Assembly: GCA_002150815.3 (NCBI GenBank) | Contig: NDFF03000061.1 | Coordinates: forward strand, 186,001 to 250,000 | DNA length: 64,000 nt | Direction: 5' to 3' | Origin: Grammothele lineata | Lineage: Eukaryota > Basidiomycota > Agaricomycetes > Polyporales > Polyporaceae | In this document: positions 10,175-21,394 of the stretch, piece after piece | Position numbering within the stretch: position 1 is the stretch's first letter | Layout: every line of letters begins with the position of its first letter | Position numbers and translations under genes: made by a program | The notes under the pieces: model-generated | What the model saw: only the letters and a program-made list of their open reading frames with translations | The model's database searches: none | What the model was told of the DNA's origin: nothing

Positions 10175-13100
10175 TCAAGAGAACGAAGGGAACATCGGCG
10201 TGTCGATCACCATCGCACTCCCCCCTCCCGCCCCGCTGCTCCCCGCCCCCGCCGCAGCCGCACTACTACTGCTCGCAGCGCCCGGGTCGCCCGACGCCCC
10301 CACGCGCGGAATGACCGACGCCATATGCCCCCACTCGCACTCGCCCGCGAGCGCGGCGTTGTACGCGCGCTTGATGTCCGCGGCCGAGTCCTGGCACTCC
10401 TCGTACGCGTACGCGTACTGCTCGAGCCCGGTCACGCAGTTCGCGACCTCGGGCCGCCCGAAGCGCGCGAGGAGCGTGCCGGACTGGATGCAGCTGACGT
10501 GCATCACCGCGCAGTCGAGCCGCTGTGGGGTGGCGGAGCGCGCGGACGCGTACGAACGAATGGACGAACGGATGGACGAATGAACGGACGAATGGACGAA
10601 TGGACGGGTGCAGCGGGTGTGGTGCGCAGCGGGAGCGTGCGATGCGTGGGAGTGCGCGCGCGAGTGGGTTGGTAAGATAGTTGGCGAAGGTAGCAAGTTG
10701 TGTGGGACGGGCGACGTGGGACGACGCGTGTGGGAGCGGAGGTAACGGGTCCGCGTGGAGGCGCGCGTGGCGGCCGAGGGGGCGTGGCGGGTCGGCGGGC
10801 GGGAGCGGGAAAAGAAGGGCGGAGGGCGAGAAGAGCGCAGCCAGGGGCGAGGGGCGAGGGGTGAGAACCGCGGCGGACGCGCGGAGGACGGCAGCCAGCG
10901 GACGGCGGACAGCGGACGGCAGACAGCAGCAGACGGAGGAGGCACGGGTCGGGCGAAGGGAGGAAAGGAAGCAAGGCTTGTCAGCAGCGGCAGACGGCGG
11001 ATCGCCGTCCGGAGGGACGGCAGAAGGGGGGTACGCACCAAGTAGCCGTTGCTCGCCAAGACACCGGCCTAGGCGTGCGGGAGGGCGTGAGTGACCGTGA
11101 GCGTCTCTGCCTATACGGAGAAGAAGGCGGGGAAAGAGGGGCAAGAAGGGGCGAAAGGGGGAGCGAAAGGCACACAAAATACTGACCAGGCCGGCGATGC
11201 GCAGCGCGCCGTGGAGGGCCTCGTTCATCACCTTGCGCTTCCGGTCCTCGATCTGCGCGTGCTGGGGCAGGAGTGCCTCGGGCGTGCCTGTGCGCGTGAC
11301 GTCGTTCACCTCGCGGATGCCGAAGTCGTCGAGGGCGTTGAAGAGGATGATCCACATGATATGGTACGTCGCGTCGCTCGCGCCTGCAGGCAGATTCGTA
11401 AAACCGAACTCTATCAGCGATCCACCCAAACGGAACGAAAAGGAAGCGAAGGAGGGAAGACGCACAAGCGGTGACCGCGCTGACAAAGTCCCACTCGGCC
11501 TCGAAGTTGCTCGGCACACCAACATGTTGGAGGTGCTCGTCGCGCCACTCATTGAGCGCGGTCATGAACGTGGCGAGCACATCGAGCGGCACTCCGTCGG
11601 ATTCGGTCGCGGGTCGCCAAAGCTGGCGCGACATCTGCCGCGCGATCCTCGCAAGCGCGTGCGCGGCTCGGTAGTATCCCTGAATGACGGATGGGCAGCA
11701 ACTCAATCAGCACACACGAACGGCAGAACATGTTTGGAGCGTCCCGAGAAGGGCGATTCTTACCAGGAACTGGAAGGTTGTGCGGGGCGAGCGAGCGTAC
11801 GCCTATCAGAACTGGGGAGAGAAGGCAGGGACGAGGAGAAGCACGCACTTCTAACTGTTCCCTGGGAGATGGTTGCGGCGCGTGCGATTCGATGATGTCC
11901 GGGGGCACAGGGCCCACCGTGTAGAAGTCGATGTCGTAGTCGTCGTCGTCCCTGCCGGCCGCCGAAGCAGTGAGGTTGAGCGCGCGGGTGCCGAGAACGT
12001 AGAGCCTCAAAGGGGCAGGAGAAGCGTGCACTTACAGCATCGGTTTCCTGCGGTAGTACACGCTGCGGTACGCGTCTGCCAGACATGCCATCCACCAGGC
12101 GAAGATCATCGTGCCTCTCGCCTCGGGGTCCTCGATGTTCGACATGACGGACTTGTGGTTTATCTGTGCGATCGCGACATGTCAACATGGCAACAGCGAC
12201 AGCCCTGCCACGAACTCACTTGGAGATCGAGCAGGAGGCGTATCGCGGAGCCGAGCCAGAAACCATGGAACCCTGCAGGGCCATCCGTGAGTGACAAGGT
12301 ACGAGTCACTAATAATAGTCAAACAACGCGCACCTGCATTATCTTCCAAACTTTCTGTTGTTCGTCGCGCGCAACGCGTTGTGAGTACAGCACCCTAGTT
12401 ACACATATCGCGCGAAGAAGGCACTCACGGCTCTGCAGAGGCTCAAGGAGGAGAGAGATGACGACGTGGTCCGCGTTGGGCACCCGGTGGACCTTCATGT
12501 CCTCCGCGAGGTCCCGCGCGCGGTGGATGAGCACCTTCGCGAACGCGCTCTGCCCGTGGTTCTGGTGCCTGTCGGCGATGCAGAGCGGGTGCTCCGAGAA
12601 CTTCGCACCCCACGCGATGACCGTCGCCACGAGCCTGATCAGCGTACAGCAAACGGCGGGGACGAGGACGTCACGGGCGGGGGCGGACACGGTCAGGCGC
12701 GCACGCGGGGCCCAATAGGGAACAGATGATCAGTCATCCGACCACTGGGAGAAGGAATGAAAACTATGGGGACGCGCCGCCACTCACGCAGGATGTAGAG
12801 GTTTCTGATGCGCCGGCTGGCCACCGTTAGGGCTGCTGCTGTTACGGTTCCGCTGTTGCGTTGGGACTGCACTGCCTGACGGCGTGTTCGGGGAGGTACC
12901 CCCGCTCGGAGGACCTGTGTAGTACAGACTGCTGTGCAATCGAGTGCGGAACTGGGCGGGGTTGAGGAGCGGTAGGCGGGTGTGCACGATTTGGAAGAAG
13001 ACCTCCACGAGGTCGAGCGCGAACCTGCGGACGTCGGACGGGAGCCTATCAGTCAACTATTGCAAGCGCACACAGCGTGGACGCGCGGCCGGCCGGCGGG

Positions 13101-14312
13101 AGCGGGGCGGATGATAATGAAGTGTCAATGGCGGACGGGGAATACGCACTCGGTACGAAAGTTCTCTTCTGTTAATCGATGCGCGAGGGCGCCCCATTCA
13201 GCGTATGCCGCCGGCGTCGAGGTGGCAGCCGCCAATCTGCTGGCGGATCCGTTCGTGTGGGCAACGCCGCTGGAGCTCGCGGCGGCGTGACTGCTGGAAG
13301 ATTATCGGGCATCAGAACGGAAGGAGCGGTGCGCGAGGGTCGCGGGTGAGCGGAGACTCGCGAGCGATCGCTGATGCATAGGGATGATGCAACAAACCTA
13401 GATTCGGGGGGCGAGAACATGAAGGCGAGCAGATCGCGCGCGTGCGTATCTGTGGTGATGGGATGTGTCCGGGGGAACGGGACTGGTTGGGTGAATTGCG
13501 CGAGAGGCTGCTGATACGGAATGGATGTGCCTGGCAGGGTGGGTGACGCCATGTGTTCTGCGGGACCGCTGAATCACCAGATTCGCATCAGCAGCGAGAG
13601 GGAGGGCTCGAAGGAGGAAAATACTTGCAGGCGGGACGAGGAGGACGGGCCGCTGCCGTAAGGTGAGGAAGGCGCGAAGCGAGGGGGGTGGCGAATGGGG
13701 ACGCACCTCGCGCTGCTGGTGGACAGCGTCCGTGGCCGCTTGGCGGCCGCAGCATGGCGTTTCTTCTCAGTGGTTGCCTGCTGAATGAAGTGGCTGAAGG
13801 AGTGCATGAGGGGTGTTCACACAAGGGCAGACAAGCGTGGGACTCACGTGCAGGGATAGTTCTTGGAGAGACAGTGCTGTCGCAGGAGTTGCGGTGAGCG
13901 AGCGCGTCGGGGAGATCAGCGAGGGGGACGGCGAGGTTACCTGGCACTGCAGGAAAGGTGAGCGAGAGAGCGAGGGAGGCAAGGCTGAGACGGACCTTGT
14001 CTTGGCCGGGAAGCTGATTGCACTTGACCTTCCGGGCTCTGAAAAGGGATCGGGACCCGTCTGCTACAAATAACGGCGGGAGGCAGGGGCTGGTACGGAC
14101 CTGCAGGCATCGCAGGCGGTGTTCTGCTTCCTGGGCGGGGGTAGAGTCTTTGCGAGCTCGTGGATCTGGTTCTGCATCGAGGGCGATGAGAAGTTGAAGG
14201 CTGGGGGAGGGTCAGATCTAGCCGGTGGCTGGGCTGCGCGGGACGCGGGGAGCGGTGCGGACGCACATTGGGAGACGGAGCTGGACGCGTCGGGCTGGTC
14301 GTTGCGGTCCAT
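10175..14312 (-). CDS. Zn2Cys6 fungal transcription factor, 18 exons
   Basis: The reconstructed product is 744 aa. Exons on the minus strand are 14312-14101, 14038-13996, 13946-13941, 13876-13848, 13793-13707, 13568-13398, 13293-13150, 13024-12788, 12634-12429, 12354-12334, 12272-12220, 12163-12036, 11951-11849, 11769-11764, 11679-11466, 11383-11187, 11068-11039 and 10522-10175. Every junction is GT-AG and frame-consistent. The zinc cluster has Cys 67, 70, 77, 86, 89 and 96 (CX2CX6CX8CX2CX6C) within ACDACRARKVKC and CQHCLSKNYPCT. The region from FALDLVEVFFQIVHTRLPLL onward, with VATVIAWGAKFSEHPL, HGFWLGSAIRLLLDLQ and RGTMIFAWWMA, is the fungal-specific transcription factor middle homology domain. 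It should be a nuclear DNA-binding regulator; its targets are unknown. It is divergent from TOM22 with 411 bp between starts. The exon 5-6 junction has alternatives and is the least certain. Confidence 0.85.
10556..10609 (+). repeat. imperfect tandem repeat in TF last intron
   Basis: Variants of ATGGACGAACGG and ATGGACGAATGA are repeated about five times near the acceptor of the last intron of the zinc-cluster gene (intron 11038-10523). That intron, about 516 nt, is far longer than the other introns of this gene and is otherwise low-complexity GC-rich sequence. Confidence 0.6.
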
Positions 14313-14723
14313 GGCGGGCGCGGGGCGCGGGGCGGAGCTGGCGGGGGAGAGGGCGGACCGAGCGGGCGCAGAGAGACACTGAGAGAGAGGCGAGCGACGG
14401 CTGCGAGAGCACAGAGAGTCGGAGAGAGTGACACGCTCGTCCGCGGCGGGTCCCGCGAACTGCCTCCGCCTTACATACGCGCCCGCCAGGCGCCTCTCCT
14501 CTCTCCTGCAACCCCAGCCACGCCCACCGACCGGCGTCTGTCCCGTCGCTAACCTTCTCGGCTCCGAGCACATCTCCTCCGGTCACGCCGCCCCCGACGC
14601 CCGTCACGCTCCGTCACGCCAGTTTTCGCTGCACGCTGGCGCCCGGTGCGTCAGCGCTGCTGCCACCTTGCACGCCCACCACCTCCGCCGTCGTCGCCAC
14701 CACTCCCACCGTCCGTCGTCACC
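14313..14723. promoter_or_regulatory. bidirectional promoter of TF and TOM22
   Basis: There are 411 bp between the divergent starts of the zinc-cluster gene (14312, minus) and TOM22 (14724, plus). The tract is strongly C/T-rich toward the TOM22 ATG, as is common for fungal housekeeping promoters without TATA, and ends in CACCATGG at the start codon. Confidence 0.6.
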
Positions 14724-15342
14724 ATGGTCAAGGTCGAGATCGTCGAGGAAAAGGACCAGGACTCCCGCTCCCCCTACTCCTCCGCTTCCTCCTCCCGTAC
14801 CTCCTCGTCTGTCTCCCTCTCCTCCGTCGGCTCCGAGCTCGACGGCGAGGAATCCTTCTACGAGCGCATCGTCGCCCTTGCCGACATCGTGCCGCCCTCC
14901 ACTCGCCAGAGCATCTCATCCAAACTCGGCCGCACCGCTGGCGTCCTTAAGACGACCTCCAAGGTCGTCGGCAACCTCGTCTGGATCGTCACCACGTCCG
15001 CCCTCCTCGTCGGCTTGCCTCTCGCGCTTGTCCTCGAGGACGAGGCCAAGATCGTCCAGCAGGAGAAGGAGATGCTCGCCCAGCAGCAGGGCGCCCAGGT
15101 CAGTCCCAGCCCCATGCAAGAATCCCGCTGTCGAGTCCACGTTGCGCGTCCCCGAGCGGCCGCGCACGCGCAGACGTTTGGGCTCTTCACGCGCCCCACC
15201 TTCTCGCGCGCCCCGCCTCCTCGCTTTCTCCGCAATCGCCGTATGCTCACCCGTCGCCCGCCACGCGTCCCAGATGCTCGCCCCGCCCATGTACCCGCCC
15301 GGCCAGCAGCCGCAAAAGGGCGTCACGCCTCCGGGATTCTGA
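14724..15342 (+). CDS. TOM22: mitochondrial import receptor subunit TOM22
   Basis: Two exons are seen, 14724-15098 and 15274-15342, with a 175-nt phase-0 intron; the product is 147 aa. The N-terminal half is acidic and Ser-rich (EIVEEKDQ, SELDGEESFYERIVAL). A conserved stretch ADIVPPSTRQSISSK precedes the single membrane anchor at about residues 84-104 (LVWIVTTSALLVGLPLALVL). A short intermembrane tail with EDEAKIVQQEKEML and a Pro/Gln-rich end follows. Tom22 is a tail-anchored outer-membrane subunit of the TOM complex that receives presequence proteins from Tom20 and organises the pore; that role is established for the family. Length and order of segments match fungal Tom22. The ATG lies in an optimal CACCATGG context. 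A Tyr/Pro-rich last exon is separated by the intron exactly after the coiled segment. Confidence 0.93.
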
Positions 15343-16587
15343 TCCCCCCGGCCCCGGTCGCTCCCCCCACCGCACCATCACCGTGCTCCATGCACCGTGC
15401 CCGCCGCCGGTACCGCGGCGCACGAGTCTCTCCCCCCTCACTCACACTTACGCACCTGTATAATATAATAGACGCTTCCATACTACCGCATGGCCCCCCT
15501 ATACCGCCGCGCTGTCTCTCCGCCTTTCGCCCCTGCTTCTGCCACGTTCCGGCGCAGGACACGCGTATGGTTATATCTGGCCCTGCGGCCCTCCGTACCA
15601 TCCGCCTTCCGCCCCTAAAACAAAGCGCGCCGCGTCCAGAGAAAAAAACAATGCACGCCCCGTTCGCTCTCGTCCGCGGCACGTCCGACGCGTCTTCTTA
15701 GAATCTTTGATAGGGGGCACCTGTGAGACCGTCCGTGGTACATAGGGGTACCGCCACCCGCGTTAACGTCCTCCGTCAACGCGATGGCGTACGTGCGCTG
15801 CAGCTTGCACCGCGTCCGTGCGTGCTTCCCCGAAGAGTCCGAGCGCGAACCACCCAATCAGACGTCCGCCGATGAATGTGCAGTTAAACATAGCCGCCCC
15901 CGCTCGTGCGCGTGCGCTCAAGCTTCAAGCCTGAAACGCGGCCGGGGGAGTACTCGCGCACGCCCAGCCAGCCAGCAGAGCAACAGTTGTTGCTGCGAGG
16001 TGACTGGAGTCACGCCCGGATCGAGCCAGAGTCATGATCACACCTTAGGTGCCGAATGACGAGATGTCTCTTGCCATTGAGAACGTCGGCCCCTGGTGAC
16101 TAGTTGACTGGTGACCGCGCCTTCCGTGCCCGCTCGGTCCCGAGTGCCACCCCTCTTCTGAGAGCCCATTCCCGATTGCTCAACTTCTATCACTATCGCT
16201 GCATCACACCCCCGCGCGATGACGCGAGCGGATAACGATACCAACCACTAGCCCCGAACCCGAACGCCGTAACTTGACACCACAGCCGGATCCAGCAGGC
16301 GCACCACCGAATGCGTCGAGTCGAACCGAAACCGAACGACGAACTATGCCATTGCCGGCGGGACGCGCGACGCGCCCCACGCCCGAGCCCCCGAGCGGCC
16401 GGGGATCTCACGACAGGTCGTACTATGTACACGCCCACGGCACAGCACGGACGCACCCGTACCCACACCCACCACGCGCAGCGCACCGCGCGCGCACGTA
16501 CGCACGCACGCACGTCAGTCGACGGCAGCAGCAGCAATGAGTTCGGGAAACGGCAAGGTCGAGGAGCGGCCGGGTCAGCGGAATGAC
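15343..16587. other. convergent intergenic region
   Basis: This is the 3' side of both TOM22 and the NDUFA9-type gene. No gene is supported. It contains short CA/AC-rich simple sequence around 16430-16520 and otherwise GC-rich sequence with broken frames. Confidence 0.55.
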
Positions 16588-18436
16588 TCAGCGGGCAAAG
16601 GCGGCGGCGCTTACCGACGACGTCTCCCGGGAGGCGGGGAACACCACCGGGCGGGCAAAGTTCTCCCTGTGTAGATAGAGGGAAAAGACAGATCGTCAGC
16701 ACAACGTCGTACCATACCCCCACAAACCCAAACCGCGCCCCTCCGCCGCGTCCCTCCCGCGATCGCCGGGGTACGCGCGCGCCCCCGACGATCAGAAGCC
16801 GGGAGGGGGCGCGATCCGAGGAAACAGCAGAGAAGGGGGGCAGAAAGAGAGCGAGAGGCGAGAGGAGAAAGGCACACGCACGCAGAACGGTATCTCCTCA
16901 GGTAGGTGATCGCGTGCTCCTCGATCTCGTCCGGGACGATCCCGAACTTGTCCCAGTCGCCAGGAACCTCCGCGTCGTCGATGTACCGCCGCTCGACCTC
17001 GTCGGGCGAGAGCATCGGCCACCACGGGAGCTGTGCCGCGCGCGCGAGCGCGAGCGCGACGCTCTTCGGCACCGTCGGCGCGCGCGAGGGCGGGTTGTAC
17101 GTGATCGTCGAGACGAGCGTGAGCAGGTACTCGTACGTGAGCGTCGACGGCCCCGGGAGGTTGAACGTCCCAGGCAAGGGTTTCATCGTGAGCACGTTCG
17201 CGAGCGCCTGCGCGACGTCCATCACCTGTACGTGTGTGGGGGAGGCGTCGTCCACGTGGGAGCGTCAGAAAGCGGTGGAGCGGAAGATGCGGTAAATACG
17301 TACGTGCGCGGGTCGGACCTTCGTCTGCATGTGGTTCAGCTTCCACCAGATGGGCCAGACTGCGTTTGAGCGCGTGAGCAAGCCGCTCAAAGACCGGAAG
17401 TTATACCATCGCGCCATGGAGAAGGGCACGGCGTATGGTAAAAGAGGACGTGACACTTACTCGCGATGTTGTTCAACAGTTTGTCCTCGTAGCCGAACAT
17501 GCCAGCCGGGCGCACAATCGTCGCCTCGGGGAACGCCTCTTTGACAGCTTCTTCACCAGCAGCTTTGGAACGGTAGAAGGCCGAGGGAGAATCGTGCGCC
17601 GCGTTCAGGTGTGAGACGTGCACAAACTTCTCGACCCCGTTCTGCGCCGCAATGCTCGCGATGATTTCCGCCCCGCGCACATGCACGTCCTCGAAGCTGA
17701 AGTTCCTGTACACGAGAGCCTTTTGAGTGCCATCTGTTCCAAATACAAGAGATAAGGTGCGAAACATACTTGGTCTCATAATCTCGGCCTACGAGGTTGT
17801 AGACAGTGTCGGAGTGTCTCAAACACTCTTCGATTTGATCGGGCCTGCGGAGGTCCCATTCCTGACCCACACATCCGTTTCAGCTACTGCCTTCGTCCTT
17901 CGCGACTTCCAAAATAACGCCAGTAGGAAAATACGCACCAGCGAGGTGATCTGGCCAAGGTCACCACAAACTCGGAGGTGCCGCTTCTCATCCTCGTCGC
18001 GGTAAGGAATGACAATATGCGTGCCGGACCTGGCTGGAAAGAGGAACCACCGCAATGAGCACATTTCGACCTCACACGTTTTCCCACCACGTCCCAGCCG
18101 CAACCTCTTGCACAGCGATCCCAATGGTCATCCACGCACGACAGAAACGGAAGAACTCACCGAGCTTCGAGACAAGATACCGCCCCAGGAAACTCGTGCA
18201 GCCAAACACGGTCACCGTACGACCCGTAGTCGCGCTCCGTCCAGGAGGACCCTGTTGGATCGCAGGCTTGCCCGACGGGAGAACATGGAGGTCGGAGAGG
18301 GCGCGCTGTGCGTGTCGGCGACGACGTGTCCGTCAGCACGTCCAATCACCAGAGGGAACTGGATAGAAGGGAGACAGACCTTGGAAGGCGCGAGGGCGCG
18401 CGGTAGGCGCACGGCTTTGGAGGAGACGGCCAACAT
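16588..18436 (-). CDS. NADH:ubiquinone oxidoreductase 40 kDa subunit (NDUFA9 type)
   Basis: Eight exons are seen: 18436-18380, 18305-18161, 18033-17939, 17861-17770, 17705-17461, 17359-17304, 17225-16882 and 16666-16588; the product is 370 aa. After a short basic N-terminus suited to mitochondrial import comes a Rossmann fold, GRTVTVFGCTSFLGRYLVSK, with a Gly-rich nucleotide loop. The text continues with IVIPYRDEDEKRHL, GDLGQ, ECLRHSDTVYNLVGRDYETK and FVHVSHLNA. It then has AFYRSKAAGEEAV, an extended-SDR-like Tyr-Lys pattern, followed by WPIWWKLNHMQTKVRP and PGTFNLPGPSTLTYEYLL. These match the atypical SDR family of complex I accessory subunits. The subunit binds NADPH at the matrix-membrane arm junction; that is known for the family. 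The final exon reads to a stop at 16588, but a donor-like site just before it leaves the last few residues uncertain. Confidence 0.9.
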
Positions 18437-18722
18437 AGATAGCGTGGCCAACGTTGGGGACGGGGAGCAAGACGTTGCGTCCGACGTTGGCGGCCGCCGG
18501 GGGTTCCCGAACGAGCGCTTGTACCGGCGGCCCAATGGGAGCGCGCGCGATTCTCACTGACGCGGTTGTCGTTGGTTCGACTCCGGCAAGGTGTTTCACA
18601 AGGAAATATTCTAGGGGTAGGGGAAGGAGCACTAGTAATACAACATTGTACGCGTCTAGGGGCCAAAATGCGTACACATATAACATCATAATATAAAGAT
18701 ACAGTAGCACGACCTGCACTCC

Positions 18723-20362
18723 TCACGCGCCATATTCCGGCGGAGGGCCGTCGTTTCCGTGAACCGCCCGCATGGTCGCGTTCGCTCTCTGCTCGACTCT
18801 GTCCGCGATGAACCGCACAAGACGGCTGACTGCCACGTCGGGGTCGGTATCGGAACGAGACCTCTGCTCTACAGAGGGCCGGGTAGGTGGCGTCGCCGCA
18901 GCCGGGTTCTGAGAAGAGCTCGCAGAAGGACCAGGATCCGGTCGGATCACTGGTGGAACCAGAGGTGTCGGCGGTCTTGGGTCGCGAATGCTCTTCCTCC
19001 TCTGTGGAGTCGGGTCTCGGTGGGACTCCGTGTATGGCGTTATTACCAGGGACGACTCTGAATCAAGACCTTTCGCCAGTACCCTGGTGCGTTGGGGGCG
19101 CCGCCGAACGAACCAGAACAGAAGGAGGGTTAGCAGCGCAGTACCAATCACGCTTCCAACGACAGCGGCTGCTAGCACTTTAGCAGAGACTCCCTGAGAG
19201 GGTGAAGACTGATGTGGGTGATTAGGCATATTGGAAGGCGTTGAGCTCGGAGATCCGCCGGGGAATGGAGAGATACTACGAACAGCATGCGATCAGCTAA
19301 TGGGGCCATAAACGAGTGACATTGCTTACTCAGTTCCGTTGGGAGTAAAGAGGGTGACGGACGTGAGATGTCCAGTACCGCTGAGGGCGGAGACGGATAC
19401 GTTGTGCAGCGTGTCCGCATCGAGGCCATCCGCGTAAAATTGGAGAGTATCTCCAACTAGCCATGTGGTACTCGCGTTATAAGTCGAGGTATTTCCATCG
19501 AGGTTCTGCCGATATAATTGGTGACGACGAACCTATAACATCACCTCAGGTACTCACAACCGTATACAGCTCGCTGCCAAAATTACGCGCTGCGTTGATG
19601 GCAACTCCCGATCCCCTGAAAGCGAAGGAGTACGTCCCACCATTCTGGCTCTTGTAATATGGTGTTGGATTCTGTTTGCTGGGTACCTGCCAGTCGCTAA
19701 ACAGGTCCCAATTACTGTCATACTTGAAGAAGGAAGTGTTTGTTGCGAGGACAACTGTTTGGTTGGGGGGCCTAGAACATTGTAAGTTATTTATGCCTTG
19801 CGACAATCCCTTGATTTGCTCACCCATCGGAGCGTCCTACATCCGCCCGGTCGAACGAGAATGGTTGAGAAGAAGATGCGTGCGCTGTTATCGTGACGTT
19901 ATGCGATGTCTGCTCAAGAGCGTCGGCATAGAACAGTTGCCCAAAAATGGGTTGAAACGACTGTGTTGTGCCATCGACGCTGACGTCAAAGGCGCAAGAT
20001 GCGGTGCCATAGAGCGAAAGCGCTGCACCTGCGCCGGCGCCGAATTTATGGTCGTCAAGACATCGCTAAGTGAAGTAGATGAGGAGACATACCGTTGAAT
20101 GAAAAGCTCAGGGTCGCGCCAGGAAATGCAGTCATGTGCAGGGACCAGCCTGTTCCGTCACACCCGGTGCAAGAGTTGAAGCCAGAGTCCGAAAACCAGG
20201 GTTGCCAGCCGTTACTTGTCTGGTTTCCGCTACCACCGTCACCTGCCAGAGGGTCAGAATAGTCTGTACGTACAGTCTTGAGCTATTAAATCGCGTACCG
20301 TGCGGAGAGTAGGAGATGAAAGGGCTTGTGTCATCGATAGTAAATGTCCAGTCCCGGGACAT
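18723..20362 (-). CDS. single-pass membrane protein with paired beta-sandwich-like ectodomains
   Basis: Six exons are seen: 20362-20299, 20242-20093, 20028-19824, 19771-19558, 19505-19330 and 19275-18723; the product is 453 aa. The N-terminal part starts MSRDWTFTIDDTSPFISYSP and continues with a Trp/Cys-containing segment (WFSDSGFNSCTGCDGTGW). Two related modules follow with the pattern LSFSFNGTGAALYG and YSFAFRGSGVAINA. They carry several N-glycosylation sequons, a type common in basidiomycete surface proteins of unknown function. A membrane helix spans about residues 303-325 (VLAAAVVGSVIGTALLTLLL). A basic stop-transfer RRR and a Pro/Ser-rich cytoplasmic tail of about 125 residues ending PPPEYGA follow it. 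I see no cleavable signal peptide at the chosen ATG; either an upstream exon is missed or the protein inserts through its own helix. Function unknown. Confidence 0.78.
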
Positions 20363-21394
20363 GGCTGACGGTCACTAGGAACGGGCGAGCTTTCGGAGGG
20401 CTTGAAAGGGGGCTATATGCGGCTTCACGGCGAACATTGACCGAGTTCCTGTGTCCTGCTTCTTCTATATTATCAGTGATGCAAACAAGATAGGACTGCG
20501 TGGGCCTGAACCGGGCAGTACATTCAGCTCCGGCGTGTGACTGTCGGACGATCTCCAAGTCCCTAGAGCGGTCCATGGTGCAACAGCCACGTAAATGAGC
20601 GTTAGCTCTGAGACATGATGGAAACCTCACGCACTGCAATGTGCACGTCATATGCGATTTGCGATAGGATGTGACCGACAGCAGATCGTACTCACGTTCA
20701 GTACTAGTAGACGACAACGTCGAGGATGCCTTGTCCTGGCCTGTCCTGTGCATAAAGCTGTGTCAGAGCGATGGTGTCTCGCGGACGGCCGCAGTTTAGG
20801 CCGATAGAAGGGTACTATCCAACCTTCTTCCGCAACGGGATCGTTGAGAATATCCAGTGTTTTATAGCCATCTTCTCAGGCCGCATACTGTGTAGACTGA
20901 TGCCAAACTTACTCCCCGGCTTGATCCTGGCCGGTGCCCATGCGACGGAGTCGTTGCCACTGTTGTTGAGTTGGAGCGAAGATCTCGTAACTGTGCCGCC
21001 GTTTCGGCGACGAACGGCCGAGTCCACATCGCACAAGTACACAGGCAAAGATCGCCGTGCAGACGGAGGGCATGATGGATAGCTAGATCCCGAAAGGTCC
21101 CGAGAAGGTCTGGATGATGGCCGCGCGACCGAGACGGGGGTTTGTCGGCGAGAGTGCAAAATGACACTGCACAGCATTGGCGACGTAGCCGGCGGCAACC
21201 CTGCATGGCACTCCCGGCAACCCCGGCAACCCCGGATCTCCGCTCTCCGACGACCCCGGCCCGGGGATGACGGCCCGAAAGGCCCGCTGTCCAGGCCGAT
21301 CAGTTTTTTCCCTCGGCTGGTTGTGTTGAACGCTGCCGACGACGCGCAGGCCTCGATCTCGACTTTCCTCCCATCTGTTGCCTCTGCATCTGCC
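20363..21394. other. divergent intergenic region
   Basis: This contains the promoters of the membrane protein (minus) and the UPF0390-type protein (plus). A TATA-like GCATATAGCC lies near 20410-20420 on the minus strand, about 50 bp upstream of the membrane protein ATG. No further gene is supported. The frame open over 20815-21543 on the minus strand has no family resemblance and overlaps the start of the next gene. Confidence 0.5.

Noticed and set aside
10266..11552. 428-codon minus-strand open frame
   Set aside because: It reads through two introns and out-of-frame exons of the zinc-cluster gene; the translation is Pro/Arg/Ser-rich and lacks domain signals, while the spliced frame matches the family.
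12360..12428. Read-through from exon 9 to give text ending DEQQKVWKIMQ
   Set aside because: The downstream exon starting at 12272 then falls out of frame; splicing to 12354 in phase 1 gives a continuous family-like sequence.
13574..13706. Possible extra exon in the zinc-cluster gene (text ending SLSLLMRIW)
   Set aside because: All available splice pairs around it shift the frame or create a stop before the next certain exon; skipping it as one 138-nt intron keeps phase.
18505..18595. tRNA-like TpsiC arm (GGTTCGACTCC) on the plus strand
   Set aside because: The arm can form with wobble pairs, but no matching acceptor stem, D arm or anticodon stem could be built upstream, even allowing an intron.
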